This document shows positions 1 to 8,226 of a stretch of DNA of 64,000 bases, one piece after another. Position numbers and translations under genes: made by a program. This stretch comes from Alphaproteobacteria bacterium (GTDB lineage: Bacteria; Pseudomonadota; Alphaproteobacteria; UBA8366), in assembly GCA_028281325.1 (NCBI GenBank), contig JANQKC010000011.1, forward strand, positions 186,001-250,000, in the 5' to 3' direction. Position 1 is the stretch's first letter. Each line of letters starts with the position of its first letter. A model generated the notes under the pieces. That model was not told where the DNA came from, ran no database searches, and saw only the letters and a list, made by a program, of their open reading frames with translations.

Positions 1-83
1 AAACAGGGGCATCGTTATACACCCCTAACCGATGGTCGGACAGCGACGCGGCCGGCGCAAGAATGCGGATTGACGCGGCGCGC

Positions 84-2168
84 TCAGGGCAAATCGCACA
101 GAAGGTTGAGCGAGTCATCGACGGTGACCTTGGCGCCCGGACCGATCACGGTCGTCGACTCGCGTTCCTCCACGACCGCCGGACCGTCGAATGTGTCGCC
201 GGGGCTCAGCGCGTAACGATCGTAGACGTCGCAGGGCGCGAAACCGGTTTCCGGGAAATAGACATCCCGCTGCCCTTTCAGCGCCTTGCCGGTGCCGATG
301 GGCTGTCCGCCGAAATTCAGCGCGATGTTGGGGACCGGCGCGCTCGCCGCCAACCGCCAGCTCATCGCCTCGATCGGCATCTCCTCGACCGTCCGTTCGA
401 AGAGCTGCCGATAGACGTCGAAGAACGCGTCCCGCATCGCCGACACGCTGTCTTGCCCCAAATCCCCGTTCGGAACGGGTACCGAGATTTCAAAGCCCTG
501 TCCCACATGGCGCATTTCCGCCGTGCGGGTCATGGTGATGTCCTCGGGGCGGGCGCCGGTCTCGACCAGCAAGGCGCGGGCCTCGTCTTCCATCTCGGCG
601 AACAGGCCGTTGAGATGGGTCCAATCGATCTGTTCCAGCCGGGCGACGTAACTGCGCACGTAGTCGATGGCCGGGGCCGCGACCAGGAAGCCGAGGGCCG
701 AGGTCACCCCGGCCCCTAACGGCACGATCAAGCGTTTCAGCTTGAGCAGGCGCGCCAACCCGTAGGCATGGACCGGCCCCGCCCCGCCGAAGGCGATCAT
801 CTCGTACCGCCGGGGATCGCGGCCTTTCTCGGCGAGATGCATCCGCGTCGCCGCCGCCATATTCTCGTTGACGATATTGTGGATGCCGACCGCCCCTTCC
901 AGCGTGGTCAGGCCCAAGGGCTTGGCGACTTTCTCGGCGATCGCCCGTTCGACCGTCTCCATGTCGAGCCGCATTTCACCGCCGAGGAAATAGTCGGGAT
1001 TGAGGTAGCCCAGGAACAGGTCCGCATCGGTCACCGCCGGATCGACGCCGCCGAGGCCGTAACACACCGGACCGGGTTTCGACCCGGCGCTGCGCGGCCC
1101 GACTTTCAGGAGCCCCATCCGGTCCACGTTGGCGAGACTGCCGCCACCGGCGCCGATCTCGATCATGTCGACGACCGACACTTTCAGCGGCAGGCCGGAG
1201 CCTTTGTGGAACCGGCGCACACGTCCCGCTTCGAAATCATGCTTTCGGTCGGGCCGGCCGCCGTCGATCAGGCACATCTTCGCCGTGGTGCCGCCCATGT
1301 CGAAGGAGATCAGGTTCTCGCTGCCGGTCAACGTGCTGTAAAAGGACGCAGCCATCGCGCCGGCCGCCGGACCCGACTCGATCAGGCGGATCGGGAAATC
1401 CTGCGCCGACCGCACGGTCGTGATGCCGCCGCCCGACAACATGATGTAGAGCGTCCCGGAATGCCCGAGTTCGCGCAGGTTGTTGTCGAGCCGGTCGAGA
1501 TAGCTCTGCATCAGCGGCTGGACATAGGCGTTCGCGCAAGCGGTGCTGGTGCGCTCGAATTCACGGATTTCCGGCGCCACCTCGGACGAAATCGTCACCG
1601 GCACATCCGGGAACACCTCGGACAGAATCGCCTTCGCCTGCCGTTCGTGTTCGGGATTCCGGTAGGCGTGCATGAAGCACACCGCCACGGCGTCGACTTT
1701 CTCGTCCTCGACCAACTCACGCACCACCGTGCGGAAACCATCGGCATCGAAAGCCGCCAGAATCTCCCCTTCCGGCGATACCCGCTCCACCACTTCGCGG
1801 CGCAGATGCCGCGGGACAAGCGTCGGCGGCGCTTCCAGGAACAAGTCGTACAGGTCGTAGCGAATTTCCCGCCCCATCTCGAGCGTATCGCGCACGCCCT
1901 TGGTGGTGATCAAGCCGACCTTGGCGCCGGTACGCTCGATAATCGTATTGGTGACCAGGGTGGTGCCGTGCACGAGGCTGTGCACCGCCGCCGCCGCGGT
2001 CTCGGACTCGCGCAACAAGCGCTCGACCCCGTCGATAATCGCGACGCTGGGATCGTCCGGCGTGGTCAAGCGCTTGCCGGTATAGATCAGGTCGCGTTCT
2101 TCATCGACCAGCACGAAATCCGTAAACGTGCCGCCGACATCCACGCCGATGCGCAATCGTTTTTCCAT
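84..2168 (-). CDS. hyuA: Hydantoinase/oxoprolinase subunit A
   Basis: 694-residue protein of the HyuA family, the ATPase-fold subunit of N-methylhydantoinase and 5-oxoprolinase type enzymes. These open cyclic amides with ATP; acetone and acetophenone carboxylase subunits are close relatives. The phosphate-binding motif DVGGTFTD is at residues 10-17, followed by the N-terminal hydantoinase domain and the long hydantoinase A domain with conserved GGTTAKMCLIDGG and GAGPVHAYGLARLL segments. Length is normal for the family. The ATG has a purine-rich upstream stretch. hyuB ends 31 bp upstream on the same strand, so the two are probably cotranscribed and form a complex. Family assignment is firm; the substrate cannot be read from sequence. 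Confidence 0.93.
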   Translation of the reverse strand: MEKRLRIGVDVGGTFTDFVLVDEERDLIYTGKRLTTPDDPSVAIIDGVERLLRESETAAAAVHSLVHGTTLVTNTIIERTGAKVGLITTKGVRDTLEMGREIRYDLYDLFLEAPPTLVPRHLRREVVERVSPEGEILAAFDADGFRTVVRELVEDEKVDAVAVCFMHAYRNPEHERQAKAILSEVFPDVPVTISSEVAPEIREFERTSTACANAYVQPLMQSYLDRLDNNLRELGHSGTLYIMLSGGGITTVRSAQDFPIRLIESGPAAGAMAASFYSTLTGSENLISFDMGGTTAKMCLIDGGRPDRKHDFEAGRVRRFHKGSGLPLKVSVVDMIEIGAGGGSLANVDRMGLLKVGPRSAGSKPGPVCYGLGGVDPAVTDADLFLGYLNPDYFLGGEMRLDMETVERAIAEKVAKPLGLTTLEGAVGIHNIVNENMAAATRMHLAEKGRDPRRYEMIAFGGAGPVHAYGLARLLKLKRLIVPLGAGVTSALGFLVAAPAIDYVRSYVARLEQIDWTHLNGLFAEMEDEARALLVETGARPEDITMTRTAEMRHVGQGFEISVPVPNGDLGQDSVSAMRDAFFDVYRQLFERTVEEMPIEAMSWRLAASAPVPNIALNFGGQPIGTGKALKGQRDVYFPETGFAPCDVYDRYALSPGDTFDGPAVVEERESTTVIGPGAKVTVDDSLNLLCDLP

Positions 2169-2199
2169 GGCGCCTTATTCCTTTTCCGCAGCGTAGAGA

Positions 2200-3861
2200 T
2201 TAATCGAGGCCATAATCGCGCCGCGCCGCCTCTTCCGAGACATAGCCGTTGCGCACGTCTTCCCGCACCAAGTCGCGGTCCCGTTTCGTGGGATCGCCGT
2301 ACCCGCCGCCGCCGGCATAGCGCATGTGCAAGCGCATCCCGGCGCCGATCGAGGTTCGCGATTTCTGATGCGGGATCGACCCGTCGCTGAAACTGATCTC
2401 GCTGGTCGCACCGTCCTGACCACCGAGAATACCCGTCGCCGGATGACGCCAACGGTCCGACAGCAGCGACAGCCGCAACGGTTCGCGCGACCTAACCTCG
2501 ATCTCGCATTCCTGGCCCAACCCGCCGCGAAACTCGCCCGCGCCGCCGGAGTCCGTGCGGAACTCCTTACGCCAGACGATGAGCGGCGAGACGCTTTCGA
2601 AGGCTTCGATGCTGCCCGCGCCCGAATTCGTCGGGAAGGCCGTGGTGGACAAACCGTCCTTGTGCGGGCACGCGCCGACGCCGCCGCTCGCGAACAGGAT
2701 CTGCGAGAACCGGTTGTCCTGACGGTCCGCGCCGCTGAACACCGCGCGCATCGACGGCGCGCTGCCGCTGTCCGCGATCACGCGGTCGGGGATGGCCTGC
2801 GCCAGCGCCTTATAGATCACCCCGGCGAGGAGATGGCCGGTCAACTGCCGCGCGTTGCACGGCGCCGGATAGCGTGGATTGAGGATCGTGCCCTCGGGCG
2901 CGGTGACCTTAACCGGGCGGTAGGACCCCTCGTTACGTGGCGTGTGCGGATCGATCGCGCATTTGATCGGGTAGGCCGAGTAGGCATAGGTGTAGTTCAT
3001 CACGGTGTTGAGGCCGCGATTGATCTGTTTCGATGTCCCGGTGTAGTCGATGGTCAGGTCCGACCCCTCGACCGTCACGGCGCATTCGATATGCGTCTCG
3101 TCTTCGTCGAATCCGTCCGCGTCCAACGTCGCGCGATAGACGCCGTCGGGCACCTCCTCGATCGCGTTGCGCATCGCGGTCTCCGCCCGTCCCTGCAGGG
3201 TGCGGGACAGGCCGCTCAGATCCGAGAGTTGCGAATCGTCGAGAAACTCGTTCAGCCGCCGGCCACAGACTTGGTTGGCCGTCACCTGGGCGTTCAAGTC
3301 GCCGAGCACCTGGTCCGGCAACCGCACATTGCCGAGGATCATTTCGACGACATCCTCGTTCGGTTCGCCTTCCTTGAGGAATTTGATCGGCGGAATGCGG
3401 ATGCCTTCCTCGAACAACTCATTGCAGTCCGCCGACCACAGCGATCCGCCGATATCGGGCGAATGCGCGATCGATCCGGAAAACCCGACCAGTTTCCCGT
3501 CGTGGAAGATCGGCATGGCCACGGTGATGTCCGGCAGATGCCCCGTCGCCAGCCACGGATCGTTGGTGATCACGCAATCGCCGGGCTTCCAGGTCTCCTT
3601 CGGATATTTCGCGAGGAAGTGTTTCAGCGTACGCGGTAGGATGCCCGAAAAGGAGGGAATGCCCCCGGTATTCTCGGACAGCGAATCGCCGTTCGCATCC
3701 ATCAGGACGGTGCCGAAATCGTTGGATTCCCGCACGATCGTGGAAAAGGACGTGCGCAACAACGCCGCCGCCGATTCGTCGGCGATGGAAATCAGGCGGC
3801 TCCAGAAAATCTCCAACGTAACGGGGTCGAACGTGTCGTGATCGGACACAGAATTGCTCAT
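2200..3861 (-). CDS. hyuB: Hydantoinase/oxoprolinase subunit B
   Basis: 553-residue HyuB-family protein, partner of the downstream hyuA. Family hallmarks include the opening segment DPVTLEIFWSRL, the ITNDPW motif, and the glycine-rich C-terminal blocks RGGLGQECEIEV and AGGGGYGDPTKR. The family carries the ring-opening or carboxylation chemistry together with HyuA. It is the first gene of a two-gene operon. The 212 bp upstream, shared with the divergent lipoprotein gene, shows no promoter I would defend. No regulator or transporter gene lies beside the pair, so the substrate (hydantoin, 5-oxoproline or a related cyclic amide) stays open. Confidence 0.92.
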   Translation of the reverse strand: MSNSVSDHDTFDPVTLEIFWSRLISIADESAAALLRTSFSTIVRESNDFGTVLMDANGDSLSENTGGIPSFSGILPRTLKHFLAKYPKETWKPGDCVITNDPWLATGHLPDITVAMPIFHDGKLVGFSGSIAHSPDIGGSLWSADCNELFEEGIRIPPIKFLKEGEPNEDVVEMILGNVRLPDQVLGDLNAQVTANQVCGRRLNEFLDDSQLSDLSGLSRTLQGRAETAMRNAIEEVPDGVYRATLDADGFDEDETHIECAVTVEGSDLTIDYTGTSKQINRGLNTVMNYTYAYSAYPIKCAIDPHTPRNEGSYRPVKVTAPEGTILNPRYPAPCNARQLTGHLLAGVIYKALAQAIPDRVIADSGSAPSMRAVFSGADRQDNRFSQILFASGGVGACPHKDGLSTTAFPTNSGAGSIEAFESVSPLIVWRKEFRTDSGGAGEFRGGLGQECEIEVRSREPLRLSLLSDRWRHPATGILGGQDGATSEISFSDGSIPHQKSRTSIGAGMRLHMRYAGGGGYGDPTKRDRDLVREDVRNGYVSEEAARRDYGLD

Positions 3862-4073
3862 GTCACCTCCGCGTGACTTTTCGCCGGATACGGTCTGATG
3901 AGGGTGTTAGAAGTAGGCAGGACGTCCGGCAAGTGTATGTAGCTCCGGCTCACACGTCAAAAATGCGGCGCCCCTCACAGGTCAAACGCTCAAAGTTGAT
4001 CGCGCGAGACTGGTTATCCGCCGACACAATCCTCATATTCAAGGAAAGGTGCAAGCCCTGTCAGGAGTCGCCG

Positions 4074-4580
4074 ATGACCAGAGTACTCTGCACGATTGCC
4101 GCCCTGTTGGTATTGGCCGGTTGCGCGTCCCCGACCGCGTATGCGCCGGTCGCCGACCGATACGGCTATGCCGAACAGCAACTCGAGGACAACCGGTATC
4201 GGGTCACATTCAGCGGCAATACCGTGACCGAGCGGGAAACGGTGGAAAACTATCTTCTGTACCGGGCCGCCGAACTGACCCGGGCGCGCGGCTACGATTA
4301 TTTCGAACTGACCGAGCGCGATACCGACAAATCCACCCGATTCCTGACGAACTACACGACGACCGGTGGTTTTCTGAGCCGACGCGATCGTTTCGGTTTC
4401 AGTGCGTCGCCCGGCTTCGTGAGCGGGACATCCCGGCCGATTACGGAGTACGAAGCGACCGCGACGATCCTGCTGTTCCGTGGCAACAAACCCGAAGACA
4501 AGGCGCAGGCCTACGATGCGCGCGATGTCCTGCAGCGCCTCGGCCCGACGATCCGCCGGCCCGCGCCGTCCGCTTCATAG
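4074..4580 (+). CDS. CC0125/CC1285-family lipoprotein
   Basis: 168-residue predicted lipoprotein. The ATG at 4074 is chosen because it gives a clean lipoprotein signal with lipobox LAGC and acylated Cys17; the open frame runs further upstream but without a signal sequence. The mature part contains the DNRYRVTF and ETVENYLLYRAAELT blocks typical of the alphaproteobacterial CC0125/CC1285 lipoproteins. Their role is unknown; they are inferred to sit in the outer membrane. A GGAG lies about 8 bp before the ATG. It is monocistronic by appearance, with 210 bp before the penicillin-binding protein gene. The family call rests on remembered sequence pattern. Confidence 0.82.
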   Translation: MTRVLCTIAALLVLAGCASPTAYAPVADRYGYAEQQLEDNRYRVTFSGNTVTERETVENYLLYRAAELTRARGYDYFELTERDTDKSTRFLTNYTTTGGFLSRRDRFGFSASPGFVSGTSRPITEYEATATILLFRGNKPEDKAQAYDARDVLQRLGPTIRRPAPSAS

Positions 4581-4719
4581 AAAATCCCAAATCGCTGGTA
4601 TATCTGGATTTTCCGTACCGGCACATTTTGGCCATGATGCCGTCCCGATAGTGACGCATTCTTGCGCGACTGTGCGCGCTTCGGGGAACGATGCCCGATT
4701 AGGGGCACATGGGGTGATA

Positions 4720-4765
4720 CTCGGCTCTGACTCCGCCGGACCACGGTCCGCGGAACAGAGCCGAG
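4720..4765 (+). promoter_or_regulatory. Long stem-loop upstream of the PBP1A gene
   Basis: An outer perfect 10-bp stem (CTCGGCTCTG at 4720-4729 with CAGAGCCGAG at 4756-4765) encloses a further near-continuous stem (4732-4742 with 4745-4754, one bulged C) and a 2-nt tip. It ends 9 bp before the ribosome-binding site GGAGGG (4775-4780). No T-tract follows, so it is not a standard intrinsic terminator. It may be a leader structure affecting expression of the next gene, an mRNA-stabilising hairpin or a protein-binding inverted repeat. The pairing is read directly from sequence; the function is inferred. Confidence 0.55.
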
Positions 4766-4790
4766 ACCATGTGTGGAGGGTCTTTGGCCA

Positions 4791-6794
4791 ATGAACTGGT
4801 TGAACAAGCAGCGCCGCGGGCTGGCGCTTTCCTGGGGCCGCGCGCGGTTGCGGGGCAAACGCAGGGCGCAACGCCTGAAACCGGGCGCAACCCGCTGGGC
4901 CCGCCGGGTCCGCTTCGCCGTCTTCAGCCTGCTGATCCTGATCGTCGCCGGATTCTCCACCGTCGCGTACTTTGCCTACACACTGCCGCTGGCCGACGAT
5001 TTCGGCGCGCCGGAGTCGCAAGCCTCGATCACCCTGCTGTCGCGGGACGACGAAATCTTCGCCATGCGCGGCTACTTCGACGCCGAAATCCTGTCGCTGG
5101 ACGACATTCCACGCCATCTGGTGCAGGCCGTGCTGGCGATCGAGGACCGGCGGTTCTATCGCCATTTCGGGATCGACCCGATCGGCATGGGCCGTGCCGC
5201 GGTGGTCAACCTGTTGGCCGGCAAAGTACGGCAGGGCGGCAGCACGATCACGCAACAGCTTGCGAAGATGATGTTCCTGTCGCGGGAACGGACCTTCAAA
5301 CGCAAGATCCAAGAGGTGATCCTGGCCCTGTGGCTGGAGAACAACCTGTCCAAGGACGAAATTCTCGTCCGCTACCTCAACAAGGTCTATCTCGGCGCGG
5401 GCGCCTACGGCATCGACGGCGCCGCACAGCGATACTTCAACAAGTCTGCGCGCGGGCTGACCCTGGCGGAATCCGCGATGATGGCCGGCTTGATCCGCGC
5501 GCCGTCCTATCTCGCCCCGACCCGCAACCTGCAGGCCGCCCGGGCGCGCGCGCGCTTGGTGCTGAAGTCCATGGTGGATGCGTACTTCATCGACAATCTG
5601 ACGGCCGATGCGGCGCGGGTCGACCGGATCACGCTGGCCGTGAACCCCAACACCCAGATCACCAAGGGAAGCCAATACTTCGCCGATTGGATCGCCGCCG
5701 AAACGCGGGCGGTGCTGGGCCCGTTCTCGGCCGATCTGACGGTCGAGACGACGATGCATCTGGGCCTGCAGAAACTCGCCGAGGGCACTCTGCGCCACTG
5801 GCTGGAAACCGAAGGCCCAAACCGCAACGTCACCCAAGGCGGCATGATCGTCCTGTCGCACAACGGCGAAGTCCTCGCCATGGTCGGCGGCAAGGATTAC
5901 GACGCCAGCCAGTTCAACCGGGCGACGCAAGCGCGCCGGCAACCAGGTTCCTTGTTCAAGCTGTTCGTCTATCTCGCCGCCTTCGACGCGGGACTGACGC
6001 CGGACAGCGTGATGTCCGACCAACCGCTTCAGGTGGACAACTGGACCCCGCAGAATTACGGCGGCGAGTATCGGGGCGAGGTCACGCTGCGCACCGCCTT
6101 CGCCGATTCGATCAATTCGGTGGCGGTGCAGCTCACCGAAAAGGTCGGCCGGGGGCGCGTCGTCGGCGCGGCGCGCAGCCTGGGCATCCGGTCACCGCTG
6201 AAGGCGCATCCCAGTCTCGCGCTCGGCACATCCGAGGTCACCTTGATGGAGATGACGGCCGCCTACGCGGCGATGGCGGCCGACGTCAAGAAGATCACGC
6301 CCTTCGGCGTGCGGGCGATCCGCGGCACCGGCCGGCAGCTCTATGAACATCGCGTGAAAAAGACGCCGCGCTCGCAGGCGACGCTACCGTGGAAACGGGA
6401 CGAGATGATCGACCTGCTGGTCAATACCGTGGACCAGGGCACCGGCAAGGCCGCGCGCCTGTCCGCACCTGTCGCCGGCAAGACCGGCACCACGCAGGAC
6501 TACCGCGACGCCTGGTTCATCGGTTTCACCAACGACATCATCGTCGGCATCTGGCTCGGCAACGACGACAACGCGCCGATGGACCGGGTTTCCGGCGGCG
6601 ACCTGCCGGCGAGGATCTGGCGGGACTACATCACGTCGGCCTACCGGCTGGATGGCGCCACGCCCAAACGGCAGGAACTGCTGGCCGGCATGCAACCGAT
6701 TCCGGAGCCCGACCTGACCGGCGTCACCCCCGCAAACACGGACGAGACCGGCGTCACCGGCATTCGAAAATGGCTGCGGTCCTTCATCGACTGA
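4791..6794 (+). CDS. Class A penicillin-binding protein (PBP1A/1C-like)
   Basis: 667-residue bifunctional peptidoglycan synthase: glycosyltransferase plus DD-transpeptidase. There is a basic cytoplasmic N-terminus (1-42) and one membrane anchor at about 43-63. The GT51 domain has the catalytic motif EDRRFYRHFG (118-127) and GGSTITQQLAKM (149-160). The transpeptidase domain has SLFK (Ser387-Lys390), SIN (440-442) and KTGT (564-567), so all catalytic motifs are intact. The ATG at 4791 is preferred over an in-frame GTG at 4773 because GGAGGG lies 10 bp before it. It is shorter than typical PBP1A (about 800 residues) because the OB-like insertion is missing. It acts at the periplasmic face of the inner membrane. 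Confidence 0.93.
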   Translation: MNWLNKQRRGLALSWGRARLRGKRRAQRLKPGATRWARRVRFAVFSLLILIVAGFSTVAYFAYTLPLADDFGAPESQASITLLSRDDEIFAMRGYFDAEILSLDDIPRHLVQAVLAIEDRRFYRHFGIDPIGMGRAAVVNLLAGKVRQGGSTITQQLAKMMFLSRERTFKRKIQEVILALWLENNLSKDEILVRYLNKVYLGAGAYGIDGAAQRYFNKSARGLTLAESAMMAGLIRAPSYLAPTRNLQAARARARLVLKSMVDAYFIDNLTADAARVDRITLAVNPNTQITKGSQYFADWIAAETRAVLGPFSADLTVETTMHLGLQKLAEGTLRHWLETEGPNRNVTQGGMIVLSHNGEVLAMVGGKDYDASQFNRATQARRQPGSLFKLFVYLAAFDAGLTPDSVMSDQPLQVDNWTPQNYGGEYRGEVTLRTAFADSINSVAVQLTEKVGRGRVVGAARSLGIRSPLKAHPSLALGTSEVTLMEMTAAYAAMAADVKKITPFGVRAIRGTGRQLYEHRVKKTPRSQATLPWKRDEMIDLLVNTVDQGTGKAARLSAPVAGKTGTTQDYRDAWFIGFTNDIIVGIWLGNDDNAPMDRVSGGDLPARIWRDYITSAYRLDGATPKRQELLAGMQPIPEPDLTGVTPANTDETGVTGIRKWLRSFID

Positions 6795-6818
6795 ACGGCG
6801 GACAGGACGCGCGTCGTA

Positions 6819-7403
6819 TCAACTCTTCGGCGTTTGATCGCCGAAGGACGATCCCGGTTGAAGCAGGAAGGCCGCTTCCTCGGGCGTCGAATCACGGCCA
6901 AGGACCGCATTGCGATGCGGGAACCGGCCGAAGCGCTGAATGATATCGCGATGCCGCACGGCATAGTCGAGCGACTCCGCATCGCCGAGCGCCTCGTACA
7001 GCGCGATGGAACGGTCCTGATCCGCCAAACTCTCGCTATGTTCGAACGGCAAGTAGACGAAGGTTCGTTCAATGACCGTCAAGGCTTGATCGAAGCCTTG
7101 CGCGACCGTCTCGGCTGCGATCGACAAGGCCTTGGGATCGGTCTCGAAGGCGCGCGCCGTTCCCCGGAACATATTACGGGGAAACTGATCCAGCAGGATG
7201 ATCAACGCCAGCGCCCCAGCCGGCCGGTCCGCCATCGCGTCGAGATCGCCGCGCGCCGCCGCCTCGAAATCGTCCAGAAACGCCGCCCGGATTTCGGCGT
7301 CGAACGCGTCGTCCGCCTTGAACCAGGCTTCGCGTTTCCGGCCGTGTTCCGGCGACCCCGGCGCGCCGAACCAGAACGCATGAATGCGGCGATCCAAATC
7401 CAT
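6819..7403 (-). CDS. DUF924 family protein
   Basis: 194-residue soluble protein of the DUF924 (UPF0208-like TPR) family, recognised by the opening IHAFWFG, the WFK and FDAEIR segments, LDQFPRNMFRGTARAFETD in the middle, and FEHSE with RHRDIIQRFGRFPHRN. The family folds as a tetratricopeptide-like helical bundle and has no established biochemical role. The start at 7403 (MDLDRR) is preferred to an upstream in-frame ATG at 7445 because it begins the conserved domain and has GGGAG about 7 bp upstream. It converges on the PBP gene with a 24-bp gap. Confidence 0.87.
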   Translation of the reverse strand: MDLDRRIHAFWFGAPGSPEHGRKREAWFKADDAFDAEIRAAFLDDFEAAARGDLDAMADRPAGALALIILLDQFPRNMFRGTARAFETDPKALSIAAETVAQGFDQALTVIERTFVYLPFEHSESLADQDRSIALYEALGDAESLDYAVRHRDIIQRFGRFPHRNAVLGRDSTPEEAAFLLQPGSSFGDQTPKS

Positions 7404-7608
7404 TCTCAAACTCCCGTAAAAATCCCCATTCCGGAGTCGACTCAACGAACAAGCTCAACCATGATGCAGCCGCCGCGAATTGACCAGCATTCGCGCCACG
7501 GCGGGATGGCCTCACGGATTTGGCGCATCCCACGCGAATAAGCAACCCTCGCACCCGACGGCGCGGATAGATTTCGAGTTATGACCTTCCATGATGGAGA
7601 GTAGATTA

Positions 7609-8085
7609 ATGATGAAGCGATCGATCGTGACTTTCGTCCTCAGCCTCGGCATTGTTTTCGCGGCATCTTACGGCACTTCGGCCGCGGCGGACGACTCGGG
7701 GCTCATTCGCGTCGCCAGCGCCAATAGTGTCGAGGCCACCGCCGACAAGATGGAGAAGATCCTGAAAAAGAACGGCGCCACGATTTTCGCCCGCATCGAC
7801 CATGCGGCCGGCGCCAAGAAAGTCGGCAAGGACCTGCGCCCCACCGTACTGATGATTTTCGGCAATCCAAAGATGGGCGCACCGCTGATGAAGCAGAACC
7901 AGCAAATCGGCCTCGACCTGCCGCTGAAGGCGCTGATTTACCAGGCGCAAGACGGCAAGACCTACATCACCTACAACGACCCGGCTTATGTATCGAAGCG
8001 CCATGGCGTCAGCCAGCCGGAAAAGGTGTTCCAGCGGATGACGGGCATCCTGAAGAACGTCTCCGCCGCGGCCGGCAAGAAGTAA
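7609..8085 (+). CDS. Secreted DUF302 protein
   Basis: About 158 residues: a signal peptide (basic MMKRS, hydrophobic core, cleavage probably after a SAAA-type site near residue 27) and then one DUF302 domain, with ATADKMEKILKKNGATIFARIDH, DLRPTVLMIFGNPKMGAPLM and the ending TYITYNDPAYVSKRHG pattern. DUF302 proteins are small periplasmic or cytoplasmic proteins of unknown function, in places linked to sulfur or redox genes. ATG codons at 7591, 7609 and 7612 are all possible; 7609 has GGAG 9 bp upstream. It is monocistronic, with the thiamine riboswitch promoter region starting just downstream. Confidence 0.85.
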   Translation: MMKRSIVTFVLSLGIVFAASYGTSAAADDSGLIRVASANSVEATADKMEKILKKNGATIFARIDHAAGAKKVGKDLRPTVLMIFGNPKMGAPLMKQNQQIGLDLPLKALIYQAQDGKTYITYNDPAYVSKRHGVSQPEKVFQRMTGILKNVSAAAGKK

Positions 8086-8102
8086 CGATTATGCCGAAGC
8101 GC

Positions 8103-8132
8103 TTGAACGAAGGGGCGCTAAGGCTGTATTCT
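8103..8132 (+). promoter_or_regulatory. Putative sigma-70 promoter for the thi riboswitch operon
   Basis: TTGAAC at 8103-8108 and TATTCT at 8127-8132 are separated by 18 bp. A start near 8139 would place the riboswitch aptamer at the very 5' end of the transcript, as is usual. The match to consensus is partial (4 of 6 in each box), so support comes mainly from position. Confidence 0.5.
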
Positions 8133-8145
8133 TATCGTCAATCAT

Positions 8146-8222
8146 TTGGCTGGGGTGCCGGCAGTTGCCGGCTGAGAACACACCCACTGAACCTGATCTG
8201 GATCATGCCAGCGAAGGGAGCC
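8146..8222 (+). ncRNA. TPP riboswitch (THI box)
   Basis: Contains the diagnostic thi-box elements in order: GGGGTGCC (8152-8159), a short P3 hairpin (CCGGCAGTTGCCGG), GCTGAGA (8171-8177), ACCC and then CTGAACCTGATCTGG (8187-8201), and ATGCCAGCGAAGGGA near 8205-8219. It lies immediately before thiO. The 3' edge contains AAGGGAG, which is also the ribosome-binding site of thiO (start 8227). Ligand binding would therefore be expected to hide the site and stop translation when thiamine pyrophosphate is plentiful. Recognition is from the conserved primary sequence. Confidence 0.96.
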
Positions 8223-8226
8223 GTCC

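Noticed and set aside
1..27. Small AGGGG/CCCCT hairpin at the window start
   Set aside because: Only a 5-bp stem with a 12-nt loop, and no gene context to the left.
768..2390. Long plus-strand frame opposite hyuA and hyuB
   Set aside because: It is an antisense shadow caused by GC-rich third positions; composition is Arg/His/Gln-rich, with no domain and the opposite strand encodes intact enzymes.
4575..6023. 482-codon frame opposite the PBP gene
   Set aside because: Antisense shadow; low complexity, no domain.
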